From Streptomyces sp. CGMCC 4.7035 (GTDB taxonomy: Bacteria; Actinomycetota; Actinomycetes; Streptomycetales; Streptomycetaceae), in the NCBI RefSeq assembly GCF_031583065.1, contig NZ_CP134053.1:3224001-3288000 (forward strand): a stretch of 64,000 nt of DNA, read 5' to 3'. Made by a program: the position numbers and the translations under genes. Below the pieces are notes generated by a model. It did not search any database. It was not told where the DNA came from and saw nothing but the letters and a program-made list of their open reading frames with translations. Positions 1 to 7,968 of this stretch are shown one piece after another. Position 1 is the first letter of the stretch. The number at the start of each line of letters is the position of its first letter.

Positions 1-301
1 GTGCGTGAACCGGCCTCCGCTCGCCCAGTGCCTCCACTGCGCTGGTGATCTCGTTGGAGGGCGAAGGTCAGCAGAGAAGGTCAGCAGATATGCGCCCGCT
101 GGATGCCGGTTCTCATGGGGAGGCAGGTGGGGGCACCCGGCGGATCTTGGAGCTTGAGCCGCCCCTGCGCCGGCACGAGCGTGTGGTCAATGATCAACTC
201 GCCTCTTGGACACGTTCGCTGAACGCATTGATGGTGCTGGTCGGTTCCCCGCCGGCACCATCCGCGTTTTGCGAGCCGGCATTCCTGGCCCGCTCGCTCA
301 C

Positions 302-331
302 CCCTGTGAAATCCGTCCCTGTGAAATCCGT
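302..331. repeat. 15-bp direct repeat, two perfect copies
   Basis: The unit CCCTGTGAAATCCGT occurs twice head to tail in the otherwise gene-free first 414 bases. The surrounding leader is less GC-rich than the coding DNA and probably holds the promoter of the downstream kinase gene; no confident -35/-10 pair was picked out. Confidence 0.9.
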
Positions 332-386
332 CGGATAACGGACATAGCATGATTGCGCCATAATTTTCGCAGGCAGCCACATCTCC

Positions 387-424
387 ACGGACCGGATGAG
401 GCACAACGGACCGGATGAGGCACA
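387..424. repeat. 19-bp tandem duplication over the kinase start
   Basis: The unit ACGGACCGGATGAGGCACA is perfectly duplicated and the second copy carries the predicted start codon at 415. The ATG in the first copy is out of frame with the gene because 19 is not a multiple of three, so the duplication creates a decoy start. Confidence 0.9.
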
Positions 425-3400
425 TGGGCAAGGCGCGGACCGGTGACGGTGAGCGGTTGCTCTCGGTGGGCGGCGGCATCGACGAGGCGGCCCGGGCCTT
501 CGCCGAGGGCGGGCCGTTCGGCGAAGTGCTGGCCGGAATCGACTGGGCGGCGACCGCGCTCGGACCCACCGCGAACTGGCCCCACCGGCTGGTGGAGAAC
601 CTGCGCGTCGTGCTGACCTCCGAGCTGCCCCTGGCCCTGTTCTGGGGTCCCCGGTTCGTCATGCTCTACAACGCGGACTACGCCGAGATCATCGGCTCCA
701 AGCACCCGCGGGCGCTCGGGGCCCCGGGCGGGGAGCTGTTTCCGGAGAACTGGGACTACTCCGGTCCCATGTTCCAGTCCGTCGTCGACCGGCGCCGGGC
801 CCTGCTCATACGTGACCGGCCCTTCCGTCTCATCCGCCACGGCTTTCTGGAACAGGGTTACTTCGACGTCTCCTTCCAGCCCGTGTTCATGGACGACGGC
901 ACCGTCGGCGGGGTGCTGCACATCGTGTCGGAGACCACCGGCCGGGTGCTCGGCGAGCGACGGCTGCGGCTGCTGGCCGAGGTCGGCGCGCACACCTCCG
1001 CACTGTCCGGTCCGGCCGAGGTGGCGCGCCGGATCACCGAGGTACTGGCCCGCTGTCCCGACGACCTGCCGTTCGCACACCTGTACCTGGCCTCCGATGC
1101 GGAGGAACTCGACCCGGCCGCGTCCACCTGCACTCCGCCGCCCACCGGGGCCCGGCTGCCGGCGGGCGTCGTCGCGGAGGTCGCCCGGGGCACTGCCGTC
1201 ACCCTGCCGGCCGAGCCGTTCCTGCGCGGAGTGGGCCCGCTGCCCGGCGTGACCCCCGCCGAGGCGCTCGCCCTCCCGCTGGGCAACGCCGACCGGATCC
1301 AGGGCGTACTCGTCGCCGGGCTCAATCCGCTGCTCCCCGAGGCCGGCGGCTACCGGGAATTCCTCGGCATCCTCGCGCGTGCCGCAACCGCCGCGCTGTC
1401 GGCCGCGCTCGCGCACGAGGAACAGCGCAGACGCGCCGAGGCGCTGGCGGAGCTGGACCGGGCCAAGACGGCGTTCTTCTCCAACGTCAGCCACGAGCTG
1501 CGCACGCCGCTCACCCTCTTCCTGGGCCCCGTCCAGGACGCGCTGGCCCAGGAGGACCGGCCCCGGGCGCGCAAGCGACTGGAGATGGCCGAACGCAACG
1601 CCCTGCGACTGCTGAAACTGGTCAACACACTGCTCGACGTCACACGCGCCGAGGCCGGGTCCCTGGAGGGCGACTTCGAACCGGTCGACCTGTCGGCCAC
1701 CACCGCCGAGCTGACGGGCATGTTCCGCTCCGTCTTCGAGACGGCGGGCCTGTCGCTGGACGTCGACTGCCCGCCGCTCCCGGCGCCGGTCTGCGTCGAC
1801 CGGGAGATGTACGAGAAGGTCATCCTCAACCTGCTCAGCAACGCGCTGAAGTTCACGCCGTCAGGGGGAGTCCGGGTCGCCACGTCGGCCGTCGGCGACC
1901 GCGCCCGACTGACGGTGGCGGACACGGGCGTCGGCGTCCCGGAGGAGGAGCTGCCCCGGCTCTTCGAACGGTTCCACCAGGTACACGGGACACAGTCCCG
2001 CTCTCATGAGGGCAGCGGCATCGGCCTGGCACTCGTCAAGGATCTGGTGCAGCAGCACGGCGGCACCATCGAGGCCGGCAGCCGCCCCGGCAGGGGCACC
2101 ACGTTCACGGTGGAGATCCCCTTCGGCACGGCACACCTGCCCCGGCAGCCGAAGAAGGACCACGAGCGCCCCGACGCGGTACCGGCACCCTCCCGGCAGG
2201 CCGCCGCCTATGTGGAGGAGGCGCGCGGCTGGGCCGACGCGGAGGGATCGCCGGCCTGTGAGGAGAAGGAGACCCGCACCCGCCCGACCGCCGACCACGG
2301 CCACGGGCCCCGCCCCCGGCTGCTGATCGCGGACGACAACCACGACATGCGGGCCTACCTGTACGACCTCCTGAACCCGGAGTACGACGTGCGGCTCGTG
2401 CCCGACGGCCGGACGGCGCTGGCAGCCGCTCTCGAGAGCCCGTACGACCTGGTGCTGACCGACGCGATGATGCCCGGCATCGACGGATTCGAACTGGTCC
2501 GCGCGCTGCGGGCCGACCCCCGTACCTCCCATCTGCCGATCGTGATGCTCACCGCCCGGGCCGGCGAGGAGGCCGCCGTCCAGGGCATCGAGGCGGGCGC
2601 CGACGACTACCTGGCCAAACCGTTCTCGTCCCGCCAACTGCTCGCCCGCGTACGGGCCAACCTCGAACTGTCCCGGCTGCGGGACCGGATCCTGTACGAG
2701 ACCCGTGAGCACGCGAGCGCGCTGGCCACGCTCGCCGAGGCCGGGCTGCGGCTGTCCGGCAGCCTCGAACCCCGGCAGGTACTGGAAACCGCCGGTGAAC
2801 TGCTCGTCCCCAGGCTCGCCGACGAGGTCCGCATCGACGTCCTCGGCCACGACCGCGACCGATCGCCGGACACCCTCGTGTACACGTCGGGAGAAGGCTC
2901 CAAGGCCGACGACCGGCTGAGTGCCGCGGTGGCTCGCGTCCTGCGCGGAGGTTCCGCACCTCGGGAGGCGGACGGCCGGGTCCTCGCCCGGGCGCTGACC
3001 TCACGCGGCCGGATGCTGGGTGCCCTGGCCGTGGCCCGGCGTCACCGCCCCTACTCCGACGGCGAACGCACCTATCTGGAGGCGGTGACCAGCCGGATCG
3101 CCGTCGCCTACGACAACGCCACCCGCTACCAGAACGAGCGCCGTCTCGCCGTCGCCCTGCAACGCGCCCTGCTGCCCCAGGCCCTGCCCCGGGTGCAGGG
3201 CGTGGCCACCGCCTCCTACTACCGGGCCAGCGCCCTCGGCGCCGAGGTGGGCGGCGACTGGTACGACGTGATCCAGCTGTCCGAGGGTGCGGTCGGACTG
3301 GCCATCGGGGACGTCATGGGCCACGACGTCGACGCCGCCATCATGATGGGCAGCCTGCGGTCGGCGCTGCACGCCTACGCGCAGGAATGCGCCAGCCCGA

Positions 3401-3873
3401 GCCAGGTCCTCGCCCGCCTCGACGCGCACTGCTCCGCCCTCGACAGCGACCGCTTCGCCACCTGCCTGTACGCGGTCTACGAGCCCGGCGCCCACCGGCT
3501 GCGCTACGCATCGGCGGGCCACTTCCCGCCCCTCCTGGTGGCCGGGGACCGGACCGCCTACCTGGACCTCGCCCCGGGCACGCCCCTCGGGGTCTGCTGC
3601 GGCGACGCCACCGACCACGAGACCCGGCTCCTGCCCGGCACCGGCCTCCTGCTGTTCACGGACGGCCTGGTCGAGCACCACACCACCGCCCTCGACGACC
3701 GGCTCACGGCCCTGTGTCGCCTGTGCTGCGGTCCCCCGCACGCCGCCACCTCTCCGTCCGCGCACTGCGCCCCAGCCCCGGACGTGATCATCGGCCAGGC
3801 CCTGGGCCTGCTGGCCACGCCCGACCGGGTCGACGACGACACGGCGTTGCTGGCGGCGGTTCCGGCGGCGTGA
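415..3873 (+). CDS. Hybrid sensor kinase / response regulator / SpoIIE-type phosphatase
   Basis: A 1,152-residue cytoplasmic signalling protein with no membrane segment. In order: a PAS-like region (about 30-175), a GAF-like region (about 190-330), a HisKA dimerisation domain with phospho-acceptor motif SHELRTPL (His about 360), an HATPase with N-box around 467, a receiver domain (about 636-745, ADD acid cluster, phospho-Asp about 683 in LTDAMMPG, conserved Lys in AKPF), a second GAF, and a C-terminal PP2C/SpoIIE phosphatase (about 920-1150, GGDWYD and GDVMGHD metal motifs). The family usually controls an anti-sigma/anti-anti-sigma switch. No strong ribosome site precedes the start; ATG at 424 is an alternative. 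It converges on the sugar ABC locus. Confidence 0.9.
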   Translation: MRHMGKARTGDGERLLSVGGGIDEAARAFAEGGPFGEVLAGIDWAATALGPTANWPHRLVENLRVVLTSELPLALFWGPRFVMLYNADYAEIIGSKHPRALGAPGGELFPENWDYSGPMFQSVVDRRRALLIRDRPFRLIRHGFLEQGYFDVSFQPVFMDDGTVGGVLHIVSETTGRVLGERRLRLLAEVGAHTSALSGPAEVARRITEVLARCPDDLPFAHLYLASDAEELDPAASTCTPPPTGARLPAGVVAEVARGTAVTLPAEPFLRGVGPLPGVTPAEALALPLGNADRIQGVLVAGLNPLLPEAGGYREFLGILARAATAALSAALAHEEQRRRAEALAELDRAKTAFFSNVSHELRTPLTLFLGPVQDALAQEDRPRARKRLEMAERNALRLLKLVNTLLDVTRAEAGSLEGDFEPVDLSATTAELTGMFRSVFETAGLSLDVDCPPLPAPVCVDREMYEKVILNLLSNALKFTPSGGVRVATSAVGDRARLTVADTGVGVPEEELPRLFERFHQVHGTQSRSHEGSGIGLALVKDLVQQHGGTIEAGSRPGRGTTFTVEIPFGTAHLPRQPKKDHERPDAVPAPSRQAAAYVEEARGWADAEGSPACEEKETRTRPTADHGHGPRPRLLIADDNHDMRAYLYDLLNPEYDVRLVPDGRTALAAALESPYDLVLTDAMMPGIDGFELVRALRADPRTSHLPIVMLTARAGEEAAVQGIEAGADDYLAKPFSSRQLLARVRANLELSRLRDRILYETREHASALATLAEAGLRLSGSLEPRQVLETAGELLVPRLADEVRIDVLGHDRDRSPDTLVYTSGEGSKADDRLSAAVARVLRGGSAPREADGRVLARALTSRGRMLGALAVARRHRPYSDGERTYLEAVTSRIAVAYDNATRYQNERRLAVALQRALLPQALPRVQGVATASYYRASALGAEVGGDWYDVIQLSEGAVGLAIGDVMGHDVDAAIMMGSLRSALHAYAQECASPSQVLARLDAHCSALDSDRFATCLYAVYEPGAHRLRYASAGHFPPLLVAGDRTAYLDLAPGTPLGVCCGDATDHETRLLPGTGLLLFTDGLVEHHTTALDDRLTALCRLCCGPPHAATSPSAHCAPAPDVIIGQALGLLATPDRVDDDTALLAAVPAA

Positions 3874-4132
3874 GGCCGCCGCGCTGGGAGCGACTGATCA
3901 CGGCGGACGTTGACGGCGGCCCAACCTCACCTGTCCCAGACGTGGTCAGAAGCCCAGACGGGTGGATTCCGCTGGGCCTCACGTAGAAAGCGGTCGACGT
4001 CGAATCCGGGCTCGCTCAGCCGGTGTCGAGCCGCGGATGGAGAGTGCGGCGCGACCCTGCTGCCGCGGTTTGCGGCAGGTTCCGTCGGTGCGTTCTCCTC
4101 CCGATCGAGCAGGCCAGTGGCGTCGTACCGTG

Positions 4133-5278
4133 TCAGGTTCCCCAGATCTTCCGGTACGCCTCCCTGTACCCCGCCGGATCCCAGGACGTCGCCCCGCCCG
4201 TGTTCTCCGCCGTGGCCACATGCACCGGAGCCACGTATCCGCTCGCCGACCTCCCCGCGAACGCCCGGTTGAACTCGTCGATCATCTGCCAGCCCTGCTG
4301 AAGCAGTGGCTCCGGGACCGTGGCCGCCTGGTACCGCCTGGTGTTGATGCGCTGGAAGGCGGACGGGTCGCCGTCGCCCGCGCCGATGTTGAAGGGGGGA
4401 CCGGAGCCCTTCTTGCCCGCGGAGCGCAACGCGGGGGCGGCGTCGGCGAAGTAGAGGTCGTTGATGGCCGCCGAGTAGGTCCACCGGCTGCCGAGACGGG
4501 AGACGAGGGAGGAGACCTCCTGGGGGGTGCGGCTGCTCGCGTCCGGGATCGGGATGTTCTCGTAGGAGAGGAGTCTGACGCCGTCGCAGGTGGCCAGCTC
4601 CTTCAGGATCAGTTCGGACTTGTTCTTGGCGAACGGGATCGAGGCGTCGGTGAAGACGACGACGCCGGCGTGGCCGTCCGAGCGCGCGATGATCCAGTCG
4701 GCGCTGATCTTCGCGACTTCCGCGACCTTGGTGGTGATGTTGGTGAAGAGCTTTGGGTTCTTGCTGGGGCCGGGCGCGTCGACGGCGTGCCATCCGATGA
4801 GGGGGATGCGCTTCGCGTTCGCCTTTGAGACCTGTTGTGATGTCGACCTGGGGTCGAAGCCGCCCAGAATGATGCCGGACGGTTTGAGGGCGATGGCCTG
4901 GTCGAACGCCGCCTGGATGCCGACGGGCGTGCCCGTCCCGTCGATCGCCTCGAACTTCCAGCCGATGGCCTTCGCGGCCTCCTTCGCGCCCTTGACCGTG
5001 CCCGCCACGCCCGGGTTGGTCATGGTCTGGGCCACGTAGACGATCTTCTGGTTGGGCACTGCCTTGGGGCCGGTGGTGGGGCCGGTCCAGGCGGTGGGGG
5101 CCTTTTCGGCCTGCTGGACGGCCGACGTGGCCCTGGTGAGGGTGGCGGGGCAGCCAGGTGTCGACGGTTCTTCGGAGGTCCCGGGGCCGGACGACGTGCC
5201 GCGCTCGCAGCCGACGGCGAGGACGGCGACTGCCCCGAGGGCGGCGGCTCGGAGGGCGGTCCTGCGGTTCGCGTGCAC
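4133..5278 (-). CDS. Sugar ABC transporter substrate-binding lipoprotein
   Basis: A 381-residue Peripla_BP_4 (ribose-binding-like) protein. The twin-arginine-containing N-terminus leads to a lipobox LAVGC with Cys24, so it should be a membrane-anchored extracellular lipoprotein. The motifs GTPVGIQAAFDQAIA and GIILGGFDP are typical of the family. It is the last gene of the minus-strand set phosphatase-ATPase-permease-binding protein, 36 bases after the permease. The substrate cannot be read from sequence; neighbouring remnants of a LacI regulator and a Gfo/Idh/MocA dehydrogenase fit a sugar or polyol. Confidence 0.9.
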   Translation of the reverse strand: MHANRRTALRAAALGAVAVLAVGCERGTSSGPGTSEEPSTPGCPATLTRATSAVQQAEKAPTAWTGPTTGPKAVPNQKIVYVAQTMTNPGVAGTVKGAKEAAKAIGWKFEAIDGTGTPVGIQAAFDQAIALKPSGIILGGFDPRSTSQQVSKANAKRIPLIGWHAVDAPGPSKNPKLFTNITTKVAEVAKISADWIIARSDGHAGVVVFTDASIPFAKNKSELILKELATCDGVRLLSYENIPIPDASSRTPQEVSSLVSRLGSRWTYSAAINDLYFADAAPALRSAGKKGSGPPFNIGAGDGDPSAFQRINTRRYQAATVPEPLLQQGWQMIDEFNRAFAGRSASGYVAPVHVATAENTGGATSWDPAGYREAYRKIWGT

Positions 5279-5314
5279 GGCTGCCTGCTTCTGGTGGAGG
5301 TGGGTCCGGCCCGG

Positions 5315-6427
5315 TCAGGGGCTCTGTGGCGGGCCTTTGCCGGTCGGTGGCGCCGCGGTCTCCTGCGGGGGCTCTTGGCGGGCAGTTGTGGCTCCGGCGC
5401 GCAGGCGGCGGCGGGCGGCGTAGCCGGCCAGGCCCACCGCGAGCAGCAGAGTGCCGCCGTCGAACAGCGGCGTGACCCAGAACTCGGCGCCGAGCTGCCC
5501 GATGCCGGCCAGGCCGATGGCCAGGACGGCGACGGCGACGAGGGTTCCCGCGGCGTTGGCGCGGCCCGGCTTGATGGTGGTCGAGCCCAGCAGTGCGCCG
5601 ACGAAGGCCGGCAGCAGATAGTCCATGCCGACGCTCGGGTTGCCGAGCTGCTGCTGGGCCGCGAGCAGCACTCCGGCGAAGCCGACGACCAGGCCGGAGC
5701 CCAGGAAGGCGTAGACGCCATAGCGGCGGGTGGGAATGCCGACCAGGTCGGCGGCTCGGGGGTTGGAGCCGATGACGTAGAGGTATCGGCCGAGCGGCAG
5801 CCTTTCCAGCAGCAGCCACAACACGATGGCGAGCGCCAGGACGTAGAAGGCGGGTGCGGGCAGGTTGAGGAATTTCGAGTCGTAGAGGTCCGTGAAGGCG
5901 TCGGGCAGGCCCTCGGGGCCGGGGACGATCCGGGCGCCGGCGGTGATCCAGCCGGTGACGCCGTACATCACGGTGCCGGTGCCGAGGGTGGCGATGAAGG
6001 AGTCGATCCGGGCGAATTCCACCAGTAGGCCGTTGAGGACGCCGATGGTTCCGGCGCCGATGATGACGACGAGGCAGGCCGCCGGCCAGGGCCAGTCGTC
6101 GCTCACGATCAGGTGCAGGACCATGACGTGGGCCAGACCCAGGCCGTATCCGATGGACAGGTCGAACCTGCCGGTGGCGATCGGGATCGTCGCCCCGAGC
6201 GCGAGGATCGCCGAGATGGACTGGTTGGACAGGATCGAGGAGACGTTGTCCAGGGTCGGGAAGGTGTCCGGCCGGGCCAGGGAGAAGGTGAGGAACAGCA
6301 GGGCGGTGAGGAGCAGCAGGCCGTAGGCGCCGATGAAGTGACCGCTCACGCGGCCCAGCGGGGATCGGGGCCGACGGGATTCCGGCCCGCGGCCGAGCGG
6401 GGATTCGGGCGGGCGGGAGGTGGTCAT
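5315..6427 (-). CDS. Sugar ABC transporter permease (RbsC-like)
   Basis: A 370-residue polytopic membrane protein of the ribose/xylose permease family (BPD_transp_2) with about eight to ten hydrophobic segments. The family motif region around ALGATIPIATGRFDLSIGYG and the conserved block GSNPRAADLVGIPTRRYGVY are present. Its ATG overlaps the stop of the ATPase gene as ATGA, indicating translational coupling. The N-terminal 35 residues are Pro/Arg-rich and cytoplasmic; the C-terminus is a short Pro/Gln-rich tail. Confidence 0.92.
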   Translation of the reverse strand: MTTSRPPESPLGRGPESRRPRSPLGRVSGHFIGAYGLLLLTALLFLTFSLARPDTFPTLDNVSSILSNQSISAILALGATIPIATGRFDLSIGYGLGLAHVMVLHLIVSDDWPWPAACLVVIIGAGTIGVLNGLLVEFARIDSFIATLGTGTVMYGVTGWITAGARIVPGPEGLPDAFTDLYDSKFLNLPAPAFYVLALAIVLWLLLERLPLGRYLYVIGSNPRAADLVGIPTRRYGVYAFLGSGLVVGFAGVLLAAQQQLGNPSVGMDYLLPAFVGALLGSTTIKPGRANAAGTLVAVAVLAIGLAGIGQLGAEFWVTPLFDGGTLLLAVGLAGYAARRRLRAGATTARQEPPQETAAPPTGKGPPQSP

Positions 6428-7968
6428 CGCTCCGTCGCCGTCCCGGTGATGGCCGGCATGGCCGAGGCCGTGCGGGTGAGCTTGGCGACCGTGAGGCTGT
6501 CGCCGGTCAGCTCGGCGGTCACGGCCCCGCGGACGAATACCAGGGCGCGATGGCACACGTTGGCGATCTCCTCGAAGTCGGTGGAAATGAGCAGCACGGC
6601 GACACCGGCGGTGAGCGCGTCGTCGAGCAGGCGGTAGATCGCGGCCTTGGCGCCGACGTCGATGCCGGCGGTCGGCTCCTCCAGGATCAGCAGACGTCGG
6701 TTCAGGCGCAGCCACCGGCCCACCATGACCTTCTGCTGGTTGCCCCCGGACAGGGTGGCGATATGGGCCTCGGTGTCGCGGGGGCGCACCGCGTACCGCC
6801 CGACCAGGGCGGCGGCCTTGGCGCGCTCCCGCCCGGGGCTGATCCAGTGCAGCGCCCGCAGGCCCTCCGCGCCGGGGTTGGGCAGGAAGTTCTCGCGGAC
6901 GGTGAGGTCGGGCAGGCAGCCTTCCTCGACACGGTCGTTGGTCACGAAGCCGACGCCGGCGTCGACGGCGTCGGTCACCGTCCGCGGGTGGTACGGGCGG
7001 CCGTCGAGCAGGACCCGTCCGTCGAGGATCGGCCGGGAACCGGCGAGAGCACGGCCCAGGCCCAGGTGACCGGCCCCGGTCAGACCGACCATCCCCAGGA
7101 TCTCGCCGGACCGGAGACCGAGGCTGACCGGGCCCGCGCTTTCGGTGCGCACGTCGTCCAGGCGGAGCAGGACCGATCCGTCCGTGCGGGCGGCCGTGGG
7201 GTGGTAGTCGGCCGGCCTGTGGCCGACGATGTCGCGCACCAGACGCGCCGGGTGGTGGTCGGCGAGGCGGCCCTGGCTGACGATGCGGCCGTCGCGGAGG
7301 ACGGCGAAGGCGTCGGCGACCTGGTACACCTCGTCGATCCGGTGGCTGACGTAGACGATGCCGTGGCCGTGGTCGCGCAGGGCGTGCAGCACGTCGAAGA
7401 GCCGCACGCAGTCGGCCGCGGGCAGGCTGGCGGTGGGCTCGTCGAGCACGATGAGCGCGGCCCGGGCGGACAGCGCGCGAGCGAGGGCGACCAGCGAGCG
7501 CTCGGCCCGGCCTAGGTCGGCGATCCGGGCCCCGGGATCGAGCTGGCCGGCGACGATGTCCAGGGACTGGGCGCAGCGCTCCCGCACCCGCCGCCAGGAG
7601 ATCAGGCCGCCGCGGCGGGGGTAGCCGGTGCCCAGGGCGATGTTCTCGGCGACCGTCATCCATCCGACGAGTCCGAGGTCCTGGTGGATGAAGGACATGT
7701 TCCGTGCGGCGGCCTCGGTGCCGAGCGGATGCCCGGCGACCGTGATCTCTCCCTCGTCGGCGCGGTGGACTCCGGCGAGGACCTGGATGAGGGTGGACTT
7801 CCCGGCGCCGTTGGGACCGAGAAGGGCGAGGATGCTGCCCCGGTGGACGTCGAGGTCGACCGAGGCCAGCGCGACGGTGCCGCCGAACCGCTTGCCGAGT
7901 CCCCGGATACGGACGAGGGGTTCCCCGGTGCGGTTCGCGGCGGAACCTGTCGAGTCAGTCGAGGCCAG
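6424..7968 (-). CDS. Sugar ABC transporter ATPase (RbsA-like), probable CTG start
   Basis: A two-domain sugar importer ATPase. The first conventional ATG (7698) lies after the Walker A motif, so it cannot be the true start. The open frame continues upstream to a stop at 7987-7989 with no ATG, GTG or TTG. A CTG at 7968 sits 6 bases after GGGAGG, giving a 514-residue product of normal RbsA length with Walker A GPNGAGKST at about 51-59. NBD1 has a degenerate signature (LGRAERS); NBD2 has an intact LSGGNQQK but a Walker A without its Lys (GLTGAGHLG), the usual RbsA-type asymmetry. It overlaps the upstream phosphatase gene by 14 bases. Confidence 0.85.
   Translation of the reverse strand: MASTDSTGSAANRTGEPLVRIRGLGKRFGGTVALASVDLDVHRGSILALLGPNGAGKSTLIQVLAGVHRADEGEITVAGHPLGTEAAARNMSFIHQDLGLVGWMTVAENIALGTGYPRRGGLISWRRVRERCAQSLDIVAGQLDPGARIADLGRAERSLVALARALSARAALIVLDEPTASLPAADCVRLFDVLHALRDHGHGIVYVSHRIDEVYQVADAFAVLRDGRIVSQGRLADHHPARLVRDIVGHRPADYHPTAARTDGSVLLRLDDVRTESAGPVSLGLRSGEILGMVGLTGAGHLGLGRALAGSRPILDGRVLLDGRPYHPRTVTDAVDAGVGFVTNDRVEEGCLPDLTVRENFLPNPGAEGLRALHWISPGRERAKAAALVGRYAVRPRDTEAHIATLSGGNQQKVMVGRWLRLNRRLLILEEPTAGIDVGAKAAIYRLLDDALTAGVAVLLISTDFEEIANVCHRALVFVRGAVTAELTGDSLTVAKLTRTASAMPAITGTATER

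Noticed and set aside
298..1494. Long minus-strand frames opposite the kinase and many other genes
   Set aside because: Their translations are Arg/Gly/Pro-rich low complexity without domains, the expected antisense shadow in high-GC DNA.
6424..7698. Truncated ATPase starting at ATG 7698
   Set aside because: The upstream frame encodes the complete Walker A region, so this would delete an essential part of NBD1.
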